The notes under the pieces: generated by a model
Database searches by the model: none
Told to the model about the DNA's origin: nothing
The model's input: the letters and a program-made list of their open reading frames with translations, nothing else
Part shown: positions 1 to 9,281 of the stretch, piece after piece
Layout: each line of letters begins with the position of its first letter
How positions within the stretch are numbered: the stretch's first letter is position 1
Assembly (NCBI GenBank): GCA_033717875.1
Contig: JADDKJ010000015.1
Coordinates: forward strand, 1-64,000
Origin: SBBG01 sp033717875
Lineage (GTDB): Bacteria > Pseudomonadota > Gammaproteobacteria > Ga0077554 > Ga007554
Direction of reading: 5' to 3'
Length of the DNA stretch: 64,000 nt
Translations under genes and position numbers: made by a program

Positions 1-1
1 G

Positions 2-322
2 AGCGTGTTCCGGACCTGCAAATACCGTCCGGAATACCCCACAGAAGGCTTCGCCACGCTGGAGGAGGCGCGCGCCTGGGTGATGCGCTTTGTGGGCTGG
101 TACAACTGCGAGCACCGGCACAGCGGGTTAAACTTCGTCACACCCGAGCAGCGCCACAGCGCGCAGGCCGAGGACATCATGAAGCGGCGCACCGAAATCT
201 ATGAAGCGGCACGGGCCAGAAATCCGCAACGCTGGAGCCGCTCGATCCGAGACTGGTCATTGCCGCAGAGTGTTTGGCTCAACCCGGAAAAATCGGCCAG
301 CCAACAGGCTCAGGCCGCATGA
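2..322 (+). CDS. IS3-family transposase OrfB, C-terminal fragment (runs off left edge)
   Basis: This is the last part of the DDE integrase-type transposase of an IS3-family insertion sequence. The frame is open at the left edge, so the start and most of the catalytic core lie outside the window. The visible 106 residues hold the end of the core, with the family's conserved WYN..HRHSGL..VTP..RH block, in which the last catalytic glutamate normally lies just upstream. A TGA closes the frame at 320-322. The element's terminus must lie shortly after it, because the haemagglutinin gene on the other strand reads into this DNA and stops at 338. The element ended up inside that gene's 3' end. Family assignment is firm; subgroup is not resolved. 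Confidence 0.85.
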   Translation, partial: SVFRTCKYRPEYPTEGFATLEEARAWVMRFVGWYNCEHRHSGLNFVTPEQRHSAQAEDIMKRRTEIYEAARARNPQRWSRSIRDWSLPQSVWLNPEKSASQQAQAA

Positions 323-337
323 AAGAAACGGTGACAA

Positions 338-3300
338 CTATCTTGAAAAACGCCGGCTGTGGCCGGTCACATCAAGTGTTCCGCCTTGATCTCGAACTTC
401 ATTGGCGATGTCGATGTTGGCCTCCGCAGCATTGCTAATACCCAGAATGGGGCCGAAGAATTTGTCCCAGCCTGCATAGATGACCTCGGCAATGGCCGAT
501 CCCGTGTGGGGGTTGATGATGACGTAAACGCCCTGTGCATTGGCCTGGGAGGTGCTCTGCTGGTAGGCGTTGCGCAGCGCCTCTTCTTCGCTGTTCATGA
601 TGCCGTGGTTGAAGACATAGACTTTTCCATCCGGCCCTACTTTCACATCCTTGGCGTCAACCTGCCGTCTCTGGCAATCACCCTGAGAATCGCATTTTTG
701 CAGGATGATTTTTTTGTCCGCCGTTTCTGATCTGTAGATTGCATCCGAGATCGTTGTGATTTCCTTGAAGGTTGCCTGCTTGATCGCCTGCTCCGCCTCC
801 ACCGTCCGCTGCATCCCCTGCACGTCCAGTTTCTGTGCGGCGCTGTGGGCACTGGCCGTGTCACGATTCAGGCTGGCGATGGTTTCTTCGGCGGTTTGGC
901 CGGTGCGTTGTTGCTGGGCGGCGTCATTGGTGATGGTCACCATGCCACCACTCACAGCACTGAGCGTTTTCCCTGATGAAGAGTCCGACTCGCTGCTGTT
1001 GTTCAGCGCGTTGCCAATGATAGCTTTGCTTGCACCGTATTTGCCCTGGGTAAACATATCACTGCTCAAGGTGATGCCGCTACTCTCGGCGCGGGCATCC
1101 GCTTTATTCTGGATATCGCTCTGCGTCAGCGTGGCGGTGGTGAGGCTGTTCCTGCCCTCCTCGATCGCCTTGTCCGTGCTGGCGATCACCGCGCCTTTGA
1201 GATCGGTATTGCCTTTCACATCGATCTGGAAACCGCCGTCACCCGCCTTGATGCCGGATTGCTCGGTGACGCTGGCGAAGTCGCTGTTGACCTTCTGCTG
1301 GCTGGCACTGAAGCTACCGCTAGCCTTGCCGTAACCGACCGATACGCTGCCGCCGATGCTCTGCTGTTTGCTGTCGTACGTGCTGGTGTCTTGCAGGCTC
1401 TCGATGTTGAGGTCTCCACCCACATTGGCAGCAACCTGTTGGCCACTGGCCACTGCGCCTTTGATGTTGGTGTCGCCGCCGGATTCCAGCGTAAGCGTGT
1501 TGCCCGCATCGATGTGGGTATTCGTCCAGGCCGCATCGCCGCCATCGGCATTGCCGCGCCCGCCGCTGGCGCTGGCGGTTGCCATCAATCCGTCGGTGCC
1601 GAAACTTACGCCCAGGCTGGCGCTGCTCGATTTATTGCTGCTGTGCTGCTCGGCGGTGCTCCGTGCGGCCAGCAGGTTGATCTGATCATCGGCCTTGAGG
1701 CTGACATTATTGCCTGCCGTGACGCGGCTGCCCTGGATCGCCAGGTCGCTCTCGCTGCCCGCGCCCGTGGCCTGGATAGTGATGTTGCCACCGGCCATGA
1801 CGGTACTGCCCTGCGCGGTGCTGTTGGTCTGGGTGCTGCTGCTTTGGCTCTGGCTGCCGCCTGCCGAGATACTGACGTTGATGCCACCCGCCTGTGCGGG
1901 GTTCCGGGCGACCGCGTTATAGGCATTGTAGCCCGCCAGTCCTGTGGTGGCGAGCGCCAGGGCTTGCAGTCTGAGGTCGCTGGTCTGGCCGGCGGCGCTG
2001 GCCATCTGTTGCCCGGTCTGGAGGGCTTCGATCACCGGGCTGGTGAGGGCTACGGTGAGGCCCGATTGTTCGAATTTCGTTTCCTGGGTGGCCTGGCCGG
2101 TGTTTTGCGCTTCGACGATGTTTACCGTTTGGGCGCGGATGTCGATGTCGCCCTGCGGGGCGATGACGGTGCTGCCGGTCTGCTGGTAGGCCTTTCCGGC
2201 GGTGAGGCTGACGTTGCTCTGGAGGCTGCCGACCGTGCTGCCGGACTGGAGGGTGGTGGTGCTCTGGGCATTCTGGCGCTGCTGCTGCGTGCCCAGGGTG
2301 AGGCTGGCGCCGCCGTTGGCGAATATGCCGTCGGTGGTTTGCCGCTGGGCCGAGGCGGTGTGGAGGGTCTGCTGCACGGTAGTGAGGGTGAGATCGCGGC
2401 CCGCGTCGATGGCGAGGCCGCCATCGGCCACGGCCTGGCTGCCGATGAGGGTGACATCGCGTCCGGCCTGGATGAACACCGTATTGCCGGTGACGGCACT
2501 GCCGGTTGTTTGTGTGATGGCGGTGTCCGCGCCCTGGGTGGTGGTGACGCTCTGGACGAGGGTGCCGCTCTCATCATGGCTTTCATCCACGGCGCGCTGC
2601 GCGGTGGTGGCGGCTTGGAGGGTGATGTCGTTGCGGGCCAGCAGGCTGGCCTGGCCGGCGCCGGCGGTGAGATAGGCGCCGGTGACGGTGAGGTTGCCGG
2701 TATCGGGCACGCCGGACTGGCCGGTGGCGCGCACGGTGAGGCTGTCACCGGCGATGAGATTGCCGCCGGTGAGGGTTTCGGTATCTTGCGCGATGCGGTG
2801 GTAGTTGTCGTTGCCGACGGTCTGGATGTCGTGGCTCTGGCGATTCGTGACCGAGGCGATGTTCACATTCGCGCCCTGGAGCAGGATGTTCGAGCCCGCC
2901 ACGAGATCGGCGCCGTTCAGGGTGGTGTCGTTGCCAGCCACCAGCGTGGCGCTGTTGCCGGCGGTGAAGGTGGTGAGCTGATGGGTGGTGTTTTCTTCCG
3001 TGATGAAGCCGCTGCGGCCCGCGACGCTGTGGCCGGAGGTGTCGCGGCTCTGGATCTGGTAATAGCCGGCCAGCGCCTCCAGGGCGATGTTACGGCCGGC
3101 GGTGGCGACGAGATCATTCAGGGCGGTGACGGTGCTGCCTGTGGCGCGCAGGTCGCGCCCGGCATCCAGGTGCACATTGCCGCCCTGCACGGTGGCCATG
3201 CTGTCGAAGGCGATGCGAGTGCTGCTGCCGTCGGCATTGACGGTGTCGAGGGTATTGGTCTGCAACACCAGATCGTGCCCGGCCTGGAGCGTGATCTGGC

Positions 3301-6300
3301 TGTCGTTACCCAACCCATCGATGAGGCCGGAGAGATTTTTCAGGTCGTTGCGGGCGCGGGCGACGACGTTCTGGCCGCTGATGCGCCCGCCCTGGTTGAC
3401 CAGGTCGTCACCGACGATCAGGGTGGCGCTGCCGCGCGCGGCGATGGCGCCGGAGTTGTTCAGATTGCCTTGGGCCTGGATGTAGACATTCTCGCCGGCG
3501 ATCAGCGCGCCATCGCTGCGCAGATCGCCGCCTTCGGGACGGCGCAGGTAGACTTGCGGCACGAGGACTTGCGTGGTGCTGCCATCGGGGAGGGTGACGG
3601 TGCGGGTGGTGAGCCAGACGATGTCGGTGGTGAGAATCGCCATCTGCTCGCCGGTCAGCGCCACGCCGGGAGTGAGCTGGTAGTCGCGGGCGAAGGCGAC
3701 GCCGGCTTCCATCAGGGCCTGGTATTGCTGTTCGCTGTCGCGGTAACCGGTGAGATAGCGCTGGCTGGTCAGGGCGAGGATCTGGCCGTTGACGAGCTGC
3801 TGTTCGTAAAAGCCGTCGCCATAGCGCTTCAGATGCCGCTCGGGGTCGAGGTTGAGCCGGGTGAAGAAATAATCCGAGCTCACGAAGTCGCGCTGGCGGG
3901 TGAAGCGCGGGTCGGTTTCGATCAGATAGCTGGCTTCCGGTTCGGGGTGAAGGACGAACAGGCGGCTGCCGGGCACGGACAGGCGTGGCGGAGCGGTGAG
4001 AATCACGTCGCGCGCGCGTTCGTCGCTGCCGATGGCGGTTACGCGCTGGATGGACAGCGGGACATAGTCGTTGGTGTCCAGGGTGGCGCCGATGCCTTGG
4101 GGTGTGGCGGCGCGGGTGTTGGCCGAAGCGGTTGTGGCGGTGCTTGCCTCCGTGTTCGATGGGGCCAAGATAGAGGCGGCCAGCGGTCGGGGCGCGGTGA
4201 GATTCTTATTTTCCTCGACGGTGATCCCTATCAGCGGCGCGTTATGGCCGTCCGCATACAGTGGCGCTGGATCGTAACGATTTTCCCCGTACCAATCCCG
4301 GCAGTGATCGCCGCCAAAAAAACCACAGCTATTGACCTGGGTGTATTCCACAGTGCCGCTGTAATCGGTGCGATCCATTTTGAGTGTTGCCACGTCGTTG
4401 AGTCCACCATCGAGGAGCTTGTAGAGATTGCCCCCCGCCACGATCTGGCTGTCGAAATTGTCGACCCGTCCGCCGCTGATCATCATATCGCCACCCGAGA
4501 AGATTTGGGCGGGGTTGCTGTTGAGCAGTTTGTTATGGGTGCGGGTCGCGGTCAGGCGGTACAAGTAAAAGTCTTCGAAACTGTTCACCCGGTTGTCTTC
4601 GTTGACCTCGGCATTGTAGGCGTTGATCTTGATTTCCAGTTGGTCGAGTGCGCTTTGATAACCGATATCCCATGCCGCATAGTCACTGCGCCATTGCCTG
4701 CATGCCGCACTGTTGGCCTGGAAGCCCGAGCAACCGCCGGCGGGTGAGGTGGGAGGAGCGCTGACCGGTGTCACGCCAAAGCGGGTGAATTCGGGTGCGT
4801 CCCAGGTATAGTTGATTTGCTCAGTGCCGAAAAAACCGATTCTTTCGCGCACCGGATCCAAAGGGCTACGCTGGCCGTATTTGTCAGGGTATACCTTGCA
4901 GTTCATGTAGTCGCCGTCAAGCCAGCACTGTAAAGCCGGATATTGGGTATTAGAGCCTCTCGCTTGGATTCTTTCCTCCTTCTGTGAGGGGTCGATTACT
5001 GTGATGAAGCTCAGGTTGTCATTACGATTGGTGAGCGTGGTGGCGCCGATATACAAATTGCCGAGCGCCTCGATGCGGCCCGATCCGTTGCGCAGGCTGG
5101 TGCTCCATCCCGTCACGTTGCCTTTGTCGTCCAGCCCACCGCCGATCACCATATCCCCCAGGCTGAAGAGCAATCCGCCGTAGGTGTTGTTGATCGTCCG
5201 CGTGCCTATCAACAGCAGGCTGCGCGCGCCGACGACGCCGGGGCCGGTGTTGTCGAGGGTGTCGCCCGCGATGCGCAGGTCGTCGCTGTAGATGCGCGCG
5301 GTGTTGCTGATGATGCCTGCGCTGATATCGGTGTCGGTGCCATCGATGAGGCCGTTTGCGGTGTTGGTGAGTGTGCCGCCGATATTGAGCCGGGTGAGAT
5401 GGGCGCTGATCTCGCCGCTGTTGGTGAGATTGCCGGAGGTGGTGGCCGTGAGCGTGTCGTTGGCGATGAGTGAGCCGCTGTTGGTGATGCTGCTGGCGTT
5501 GATGGTGAGATCCTTGCGTGCCGAGAGCAGGCCGGTGTTGAGGTAGTCGCCCTGGATGTTCAAGGTTACGTCATTCGATGCGATCGTGCCGGCCGGGGCC
5601 TGGCTGCGGGTGGTCACCGTGACGCGCTCGTCACCCACCAGGGTGCCAAGCGTATTGTTCAGGGTGGTGGCGTTGACAGTCAGGTTGCGTCTGGCGCTGA
5701 TTGTGCCTTGGGTGTTGTCCAGGGTGGCGGTGGCGAGTGTAGCGTCATGGGCAGCACGCATCGTGCCGCCGGCATTGGCAAATGTCGATGCATTGATCGT
5801 GACATCGGTGGCGTCGATCCGTCCCGCTGAGCCATTCGCGGCGCTGTTGTCGAGCATGGTGGCGTCGAGCGCGAGGTTGCCGTTGACGGCGATGCGCCCG
5901 CCGCGATTGTCGATGAGCCCGCCGCGATTGTCGATGAGCTGGCTGGCGTGCAAGCCGCCATTGCCCAGTGCATTGATCGTTCCGCCGCCGTTGAGGATGT
6001 TGGCCGCATCGATGGCGATGCCGCCATTGCTGACGATCTGGCCCGTTACGCCGTCCAGCATGCCATTGTTCAGATCGGCGGCGATGTTCAAGGTCTGGTC
6101 TCCATTGCTGGCGAGATAGCCCGATGCGCTGTGCAGCGCGCCGCTCTGGATATGCAATGCGCCGCCCGCGACGATGCCGCCTGTGCTGCCGCTGCGGGTG
6201 ACGGTCAGGCGCTGGCCGTGGGTGTCGATGCGGGTATCGCCCGCCGACATCAGCAATCCCTGGTCGTTGTCGAGCGCCTGGGTGTCGGCGCTGAGTTTAC

Positions 6301-9244
6301 CTCCGGCGATCACCGTGCCGCCGGTGTTGTCGAGGTTGCCCGTGGCGAGTGTCACGTCTATGCCGCTGATGAGGCCGGCCTGATTCGCTGTATCTCCGGC
6401 GGCAATCGTGGTATTGCCCGCGGCTTGCAGTTTGCCGCGTTGGTTGTCGAGCGCCTGGCCGTTGCTGTTGATGCTCAGGTTGCCTTGCAGGCTGGCCACT
6501 GTGCCGTCGTTATTGATGAGTGGTGAAGCAGTCAACGCGACATCGCCGTTGGCGATGATCCGGCCGCCGCTGTTGTCCAGCGACTGGCCTTGGGTGTCGA
6601 GGCTCAGGGATGAGCCGGAGAGCAGGCTGCCCAACTTGTTGCGGATCTCGCCGCTCTGGAGGGTGAGGCTCCGGCCGCCGCTGATCCAGCCTTCTTCGTT
6701 GGTGAGCAATCCCGTGCCCAAGGTTATCCGCGCGTCCTGTTTGGCGTTTACCATGCCCATGGTATTGTCGAGCGCCGCGCTTGTCAGAGAGATCTGGCCG
6801 TCGCTGACGATCTGGCCGCGATTGACGATGGCGCCGGTGTTGTCGATGGCTACTCTGTTGTTGGCGAAAATGACGCCAAAGAAATTGCTTAGTTCGCCGG
6901 TGGCAAGGGTGATCGTGTCGCTGGCGGCGAGGGTGCCGCTGTCGTTGATCAACCGCTGGCGTTGGGTGTCAATGGTGAGTGCCGTGTCCGAGGAGATTTG
7001 ACCTGCCGAGTTGTCGAGCTCCAGGCTAACGATCCGGGTGCCGGTCGCCGAGCTGATGATGCCCATGCGGTTGTTGGTCTGGCCCGCGCTTATCGACACC
7101 GCGCCCTGGAAGGCGGCGATGGTGGCGATGGCGGAGGGGTCGAAGGAGATGTCTGGAATGATATAGGCTTCATTGGCGTTGTTGGTGAGCGTTCCGGTGG
7201 TGAGGGATACTCCGCCCCTCGCCAGTATCTTGCCCCCGGTGTTGTCAAAGCTGCCCGAGTGCAGCGCCAGGGCGCCCGCGCCGGCCTGGATCACGCCGTC
7301 GAGGTTGTCCACACTGCCCGGTGTGGCAAGGGTGAGGCCGTTGGCCGCGTCGATCATCCCCTGCTGGTTGATGATCGCGGCGGCATTTATGCGCGCCTGT
7401 GTGCCGTCCTGGCCGACGGAGATAATACGGCCTTGGTCGTTGGTGAGCGTGCCGGCATCGAGGGAAAGGCCGGCATCCGACACCAGCACACCTCCGGTGT
7501 TGTCGAGCGCGTTGCCATGGGTGTGCAGGGCAAGGCCGCTCTTGCCGGATATCACGCTGTTCTGGTTGCTGACGATGCCGGTGGTCATGATCCGCGTGGC
7601 CTGGTCGCTGATGATTTGGGCATGGTCATCGTTGATCAGATTTCCTGCGGCGACCGTGACATTGCCGCCGCCGAGCAGGCTGCCGCCGCGATTGTCGACG
7701 GCGCCCGTGACGGCAATATCCAGCTCGCTGCCCGCCAGGATCGTACCATCCTGGTTGGCGACCGATGCGCCCTCCAGCAGCAGCGATTGCCCGGCCTGCC
7801 ACAGGCTCGCCGTATTGCTGATCCGCCCGGTGGCGCGCAGATGGCCCGCGGTATGGAGTTGGGTGTCGAAGGAGATGATATCGCCCAGGGATGTCGCGTC
7901 GAGGTCGAGGTTGCGATCGGTGATGACCTGCGTGCCGTTGAACTGGATGGCCTGCGCCCGCACGCTCAGATCGTCCGCCGCCAGCAGTGCGCCCTGGGTA
8001 TCGGTGAAGCGCGCCGCGCGCAGATCGAGCCGGCCCGCGCTGTAGATGGTGCCGCTATTGCTGGCGTCTCCCGTCGTGGTGATGTCCATCGTGCCGGTGC
8101 CGCGCTGGACGAGTTCGCCGCTGTTATCAAGAAGCAAAGCGCTGATCGCCAGTTGGCCTTGCGCATCCACGATGCCCGACTGGTTCACACTGCCGCCACT
8201 GGTGATTCTTGTATTCCCCTCGCTCACCGTCTGCCCGGCCAGTGTGGCGTTGCCGCGGCTGGCGAGCTGGATGTCCTGTTTGGCGTAGCTGTCTTTGAGG
8301 GTGAGGTCGCCATTGGTGGAGAGCGTCAGATTGCCCTGCAAGGCCGCCATGCGGCCCTGGCTGTTGACGCCCAGCCCTTGTTCGGTGGCCACCAGATAGA
8401 CTTGGTTGGCATACATGCCGCCCACGTCTTTGATGTCGATGGCAAAGCGGGGCGCCGTCCCGTTGCCGGCCTGGGCGGTTGCCCGCAAAGTGGCGTAGAG
8501 CACCTGATTGGCGCCCGCGATGGCGTTCAGGTTTTTGGCCCAGACCTCGCCTTCTATCACGATGCCGCGCGCCATCAAGTCGAGTTGTTCGAGGTGGGTG
8601 GCTGTCAGGCCACGGTCACCGATGGTCAGTTGTCCCTGGCGCACATCGAATCCGGTGAGGCTGCCGCCCTCGCCGAAGCGAGGTGTTCCCGTAGTGAGGC
8701 TGGCCCGCCCGGTGTTGAGGAAACCGCAGCCGTCGCAGGTGATGCCGTTGGGGTTGGCGATCACGATGTCCGCCCGCCGGCCGGCGATTTCTATTGTCCC
8801 GTGCAACTGCGAGGGGTTGGCCGTCACGACCTCGTTGAGGATGATGCGCGCCGGGGTCGGACCCATTTGCAGGTTCCCGCCGATCCAGCCGCCGAGTTGC
8901 GTTTGAGTGGCCCCCGTGCTGTTGTTGAGAATCAGCCCATTCGGATTGACGTTGAACTGGTCGTACTGATTATGCGATACGCCCGCGCCGCTGGGCGGGG
9001 CGATATGAACGAGGGGCACGCCATTGGCCGCGGCATCCATGATCGGGCGCTGACCGGCGGGGGCGTTGCTCGCGGGCGCGATGGGCAGAACAGGGCCATC
9101 CGCAGCCAGTGTCGGGGCAGGCAACGCTACGAGGATGCTTTGCCACAAATACACCATCAGCACCGTCTTCGCCACACGCCGTAGCCAGGGCGCCCGGTTC
9201 GTTGTTTCTTGTTGGACCTGTCTCACGCAGCGATTTTTGTTCAT
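338..9244 (-). CDS. Filamentous haemagglutinin / TpsA-type exoprotein, C-terminus lost to an IS3 insertion
   Basis: A roughly 2,970-residue two-partner secretion exoprotein, exported across the outer membrane by the TpsB encoded just upstream. I start it at ATG 9244 (MNKNRC), which opens an extended signal peptide (ESPR type) ending near LPAPTLAA and follows a GGGGA ribosome site 37 bp after the tpsB stop; an in-frame ATG at 9295 overlaps tpsB and is less likely. The TPS domain carries the diagnostic NPNGITCDGCGF motif around residue 165. Most of the protein is imperfect beta-helix repeats rich in N, G and T (LDNTGG-like). The C-terminal part has an INPHTGSAIAEVIYAGWDK stretch and ends DVTGHSRRFSR, where the last residues are read from IS DNA. 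GHSRG is a serine-hydrolase-like elbow, so a C-terminal effector domain was probably removed. Role: adhesion or contact-dependent competition (inference). Confidence 0.9.
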   Translation of the reverse strand: MNKNRCVRQVQQETTNRAPWLRRVAKTVLMVYLWQSILVALPAPTLAADGPVLPIAPASNAPAGQRPIMDAAANGVPLVHIAPPSGAGVSHNQYDQFNVNPNGLILNNSTGATQTQLGGWIGGNLQMGPTPARIILNEVVTANPSQLHGTIEIAGRRADIVIANPNGITCDGCGFLNTGRASLTTGTPRFGEGGSLTGFDVRQGQLTIGDRGLTATHLEQLDLMARGIVIEGEVWAKNLNAIAGANQVLYATLRATAQAGNGTAPRFAIDIKDVGGMYANQVYLVATEQGLGVNSQGRMAALQGNLTLSTNGDLTLKDSYAKQDIQLASRGNATLAGQTVSEGNTRITSGGSVNQSGIVDAQGQLAISALLLDNSGELVQRGTGTMDITTTGDASNSGTIYSAGRLDLRAARFTDTQGALLAADDLSVRAQAIQFNGTQVITDRNLDLDATSLGDIISFDTQLHTAGHLRATGRISNTASLWQAGQSLLLEGASVANQDGTILAGSELDIAVTGAVDNRGGSLLGGGNVTVAAGNLINDDHAQIISDQATRIMTTGIVSNQNSVISGKSGLALHTHGNALDNTGGVLVSDAGLSLDAGTLTNDQGRIISVGQDGTQARINAAAIINQQGMIDAANGLTLATPGSVDNLDGVIQAGAGALALHSGSFDNTGGKILARGGVSLTTGTLTNNANEAYIIPDISFDPSAIATIAAFQGAVSISAGQTNNRMGIISSATGTRIVSLELDNSAGQISSDTALTIDTQRQRLINDSGTLAASDTITLATGELSNFFGVIFANNRVAIDNTGAIVNRGQIVSDGQISLTSAALDNTMGMVNAKQDARITLGTGLLTNEEGWISGGRSLTLQSGEIRNKLGSLLSGSSLSLDTQGQSLDNSGGRIIANGDVALTASPLINNDGTVASLQGNLSINSNGQALDNQRGKLQAAGNTTIAAGDTANQAGLISGIDVTLATGNLDNTGGTVIAGGKLSADTQALDNDQGLLMSAGDTRIDTHGQRLTVTRSGSTGGIVAGGALHIQSGALHSASGYLASNGDQTLNIAADLNNGMLDGVTGQIVSNGGIAIDAANILNGGGTINALGNGGLHASQLIDNRGGLIDNRGGRIAVNGNLALDATMLDNSAANGSAGRIDATDVTINASTFANAGGTMRAAHDATLATATLDNTQGTISARRNLTVNATTLNNTLGTLVGDERVTVTTRSQAPAGTIASNDVTLNIQGDYLNTGLLSARKDLTINASSITNSGSLIANDTLTATTSGNLTNSGEISAHLTRLNIGGTLTNTANGLIDGTDTDISAGIISNTARIYSDDLRIAGDTLDNTGPGVVGARSLLLIGTRTINNTYGGLLFSLGDMVIGGGLDDKGNVTGWSTSLRNGSGRIEALGNLYIGATTLTNRNDNLSFITVIDPSQKEERIQARGSNTQYPALQCWLDGDYMNCKVYPDKYGQRSPLDPVRERIGFFGTEQINYTWDAPEFTRFGVTPVSAPPTSPAGGCSGFQANSAACRQWRSDYAAWDIGYQSALDQLEIKINAYNAEVNEDNRVNSFEDFYLYRLTATRTHNKLLNSNPAQIFSGGDMMISGGRVDNFDSQIVAGGNLYKLLDGGLNDVATLKMDRTDYSGTVEYTQVNSCGFFGGDHCRDWYGENRYDPAPLYADGHNAPLIGITVEENKNLTAPRPLAASILAPSNTEASTATTASANTRAATPQGIGATLDTNDYVPLSIQRVTAIGSDERARDVILTAPPRLSVPGSRLFVLHPEPEASYLIETDPRFTRQRDFVSSDYFFTRLNLDPERHLKRYGDGFYEQQLVNGQILALTSQRYLTGYRDSEQQYQALMEAGVAFARDYQLTPGVALTGEQMAILTTDIVWLTTRTVTLPDGSTTQVLVPQVYLRRPEGGDLRSDGALIAGENVYIQAQGNLNNSGAIAARGSATLIVGDDLVNQGGRISGQNVVARARNDLKNLSGLIDGLGNDSQITLQAGHDLVLQTNTLDTVNADGSSTRIAFDSMATVQGGNVHLDAGRDLRATGSTVTALNDLVATAGRNIALEALAGYYQIQSRDTSGHSVAGRSGFITEENTTHQLTTFTAGNSATLVAGNDTTLNGADLVAGSNILLQGANVNIASVTNRQSHDIQTVGNDNYHRIAQDTETLTGGNLIAGDSLTVRATGQSGVPDTGNLTVTGAYLTAGAGQASLLARNDITLQAATTAQRAVDESHDESGTLVQSVTTTQGADTAITQTTGSAVTGNTVFIQAGRDVTLIGSQAVADGGLAIDAGRDLTLTTVQQTLHTASAQRQTTDGIFANGGASLTLGTQQQRQNAQSTTTLQSGSTVGSLQSNVSLTAGKAYQQTGSTVIAPQGDIDIRAQTVNIVEAQNTGQATQETKFEQSGLTVALTSPVIEALQTGQQMASAAGQTSDLRLQALALATTGLAGYNAYNAVARNPAQAGGINVSISAGGSQSQSSSTQTNSTAQGSTVMAGGNITIQATGAGSESDLAIQGSRVTAGNNVSLKADDQINLLAARSTAEQHSSNKSSSASLGVSFGTDGLMATASASGGRGNADGGDAAWTNTHIDAGNTLTLESGGDTNIKGAVASGQQVAANVGGDLNIESLQDTSTYDSKQQSIGGSVSVGYGKASGSFSASQQKVNSDFASVTEQSGIKAGDGGFQIDVKGNTDLKGAVIASTDKAIEEGRNSLTTATLTQSDIQNKADARAESSGITLSSDMFTQGKYGASKAIIGNALNNSSESDSSSGKTLSAVSGGMVTITNDAAQQQRTGQTAEETIASLNRDTASAHSAAQKLDVQGMQRTVEAEQAIKQATFKEITTISDAIYRSETADKKIILQKCDSQGDCQRRQVDAKDVKVGPDGKVYVFNHGIMNSEEEALRNAYQQSTSQANAQGVYVIINPHTGSAIAEVIYAGWDKFFGPILGISNAAEANIDIANEVRDQGGTLDVTGHSRRFSR

Positions 9245-9281
9245 GTCCGCCATCCCCACAACATCATCTATAGTTTTCGTC

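Noticed and set aside
1259..4747. A 1,162-codon open frame antisense to the haemagglutinin gene
   Set aside because: It mirrors the codon structure of the repeat-rich gene opposite it, has Gly/Ala/Asp-rich low-complexity content and no domain or ribosome site. The same holds for 6962-9184.
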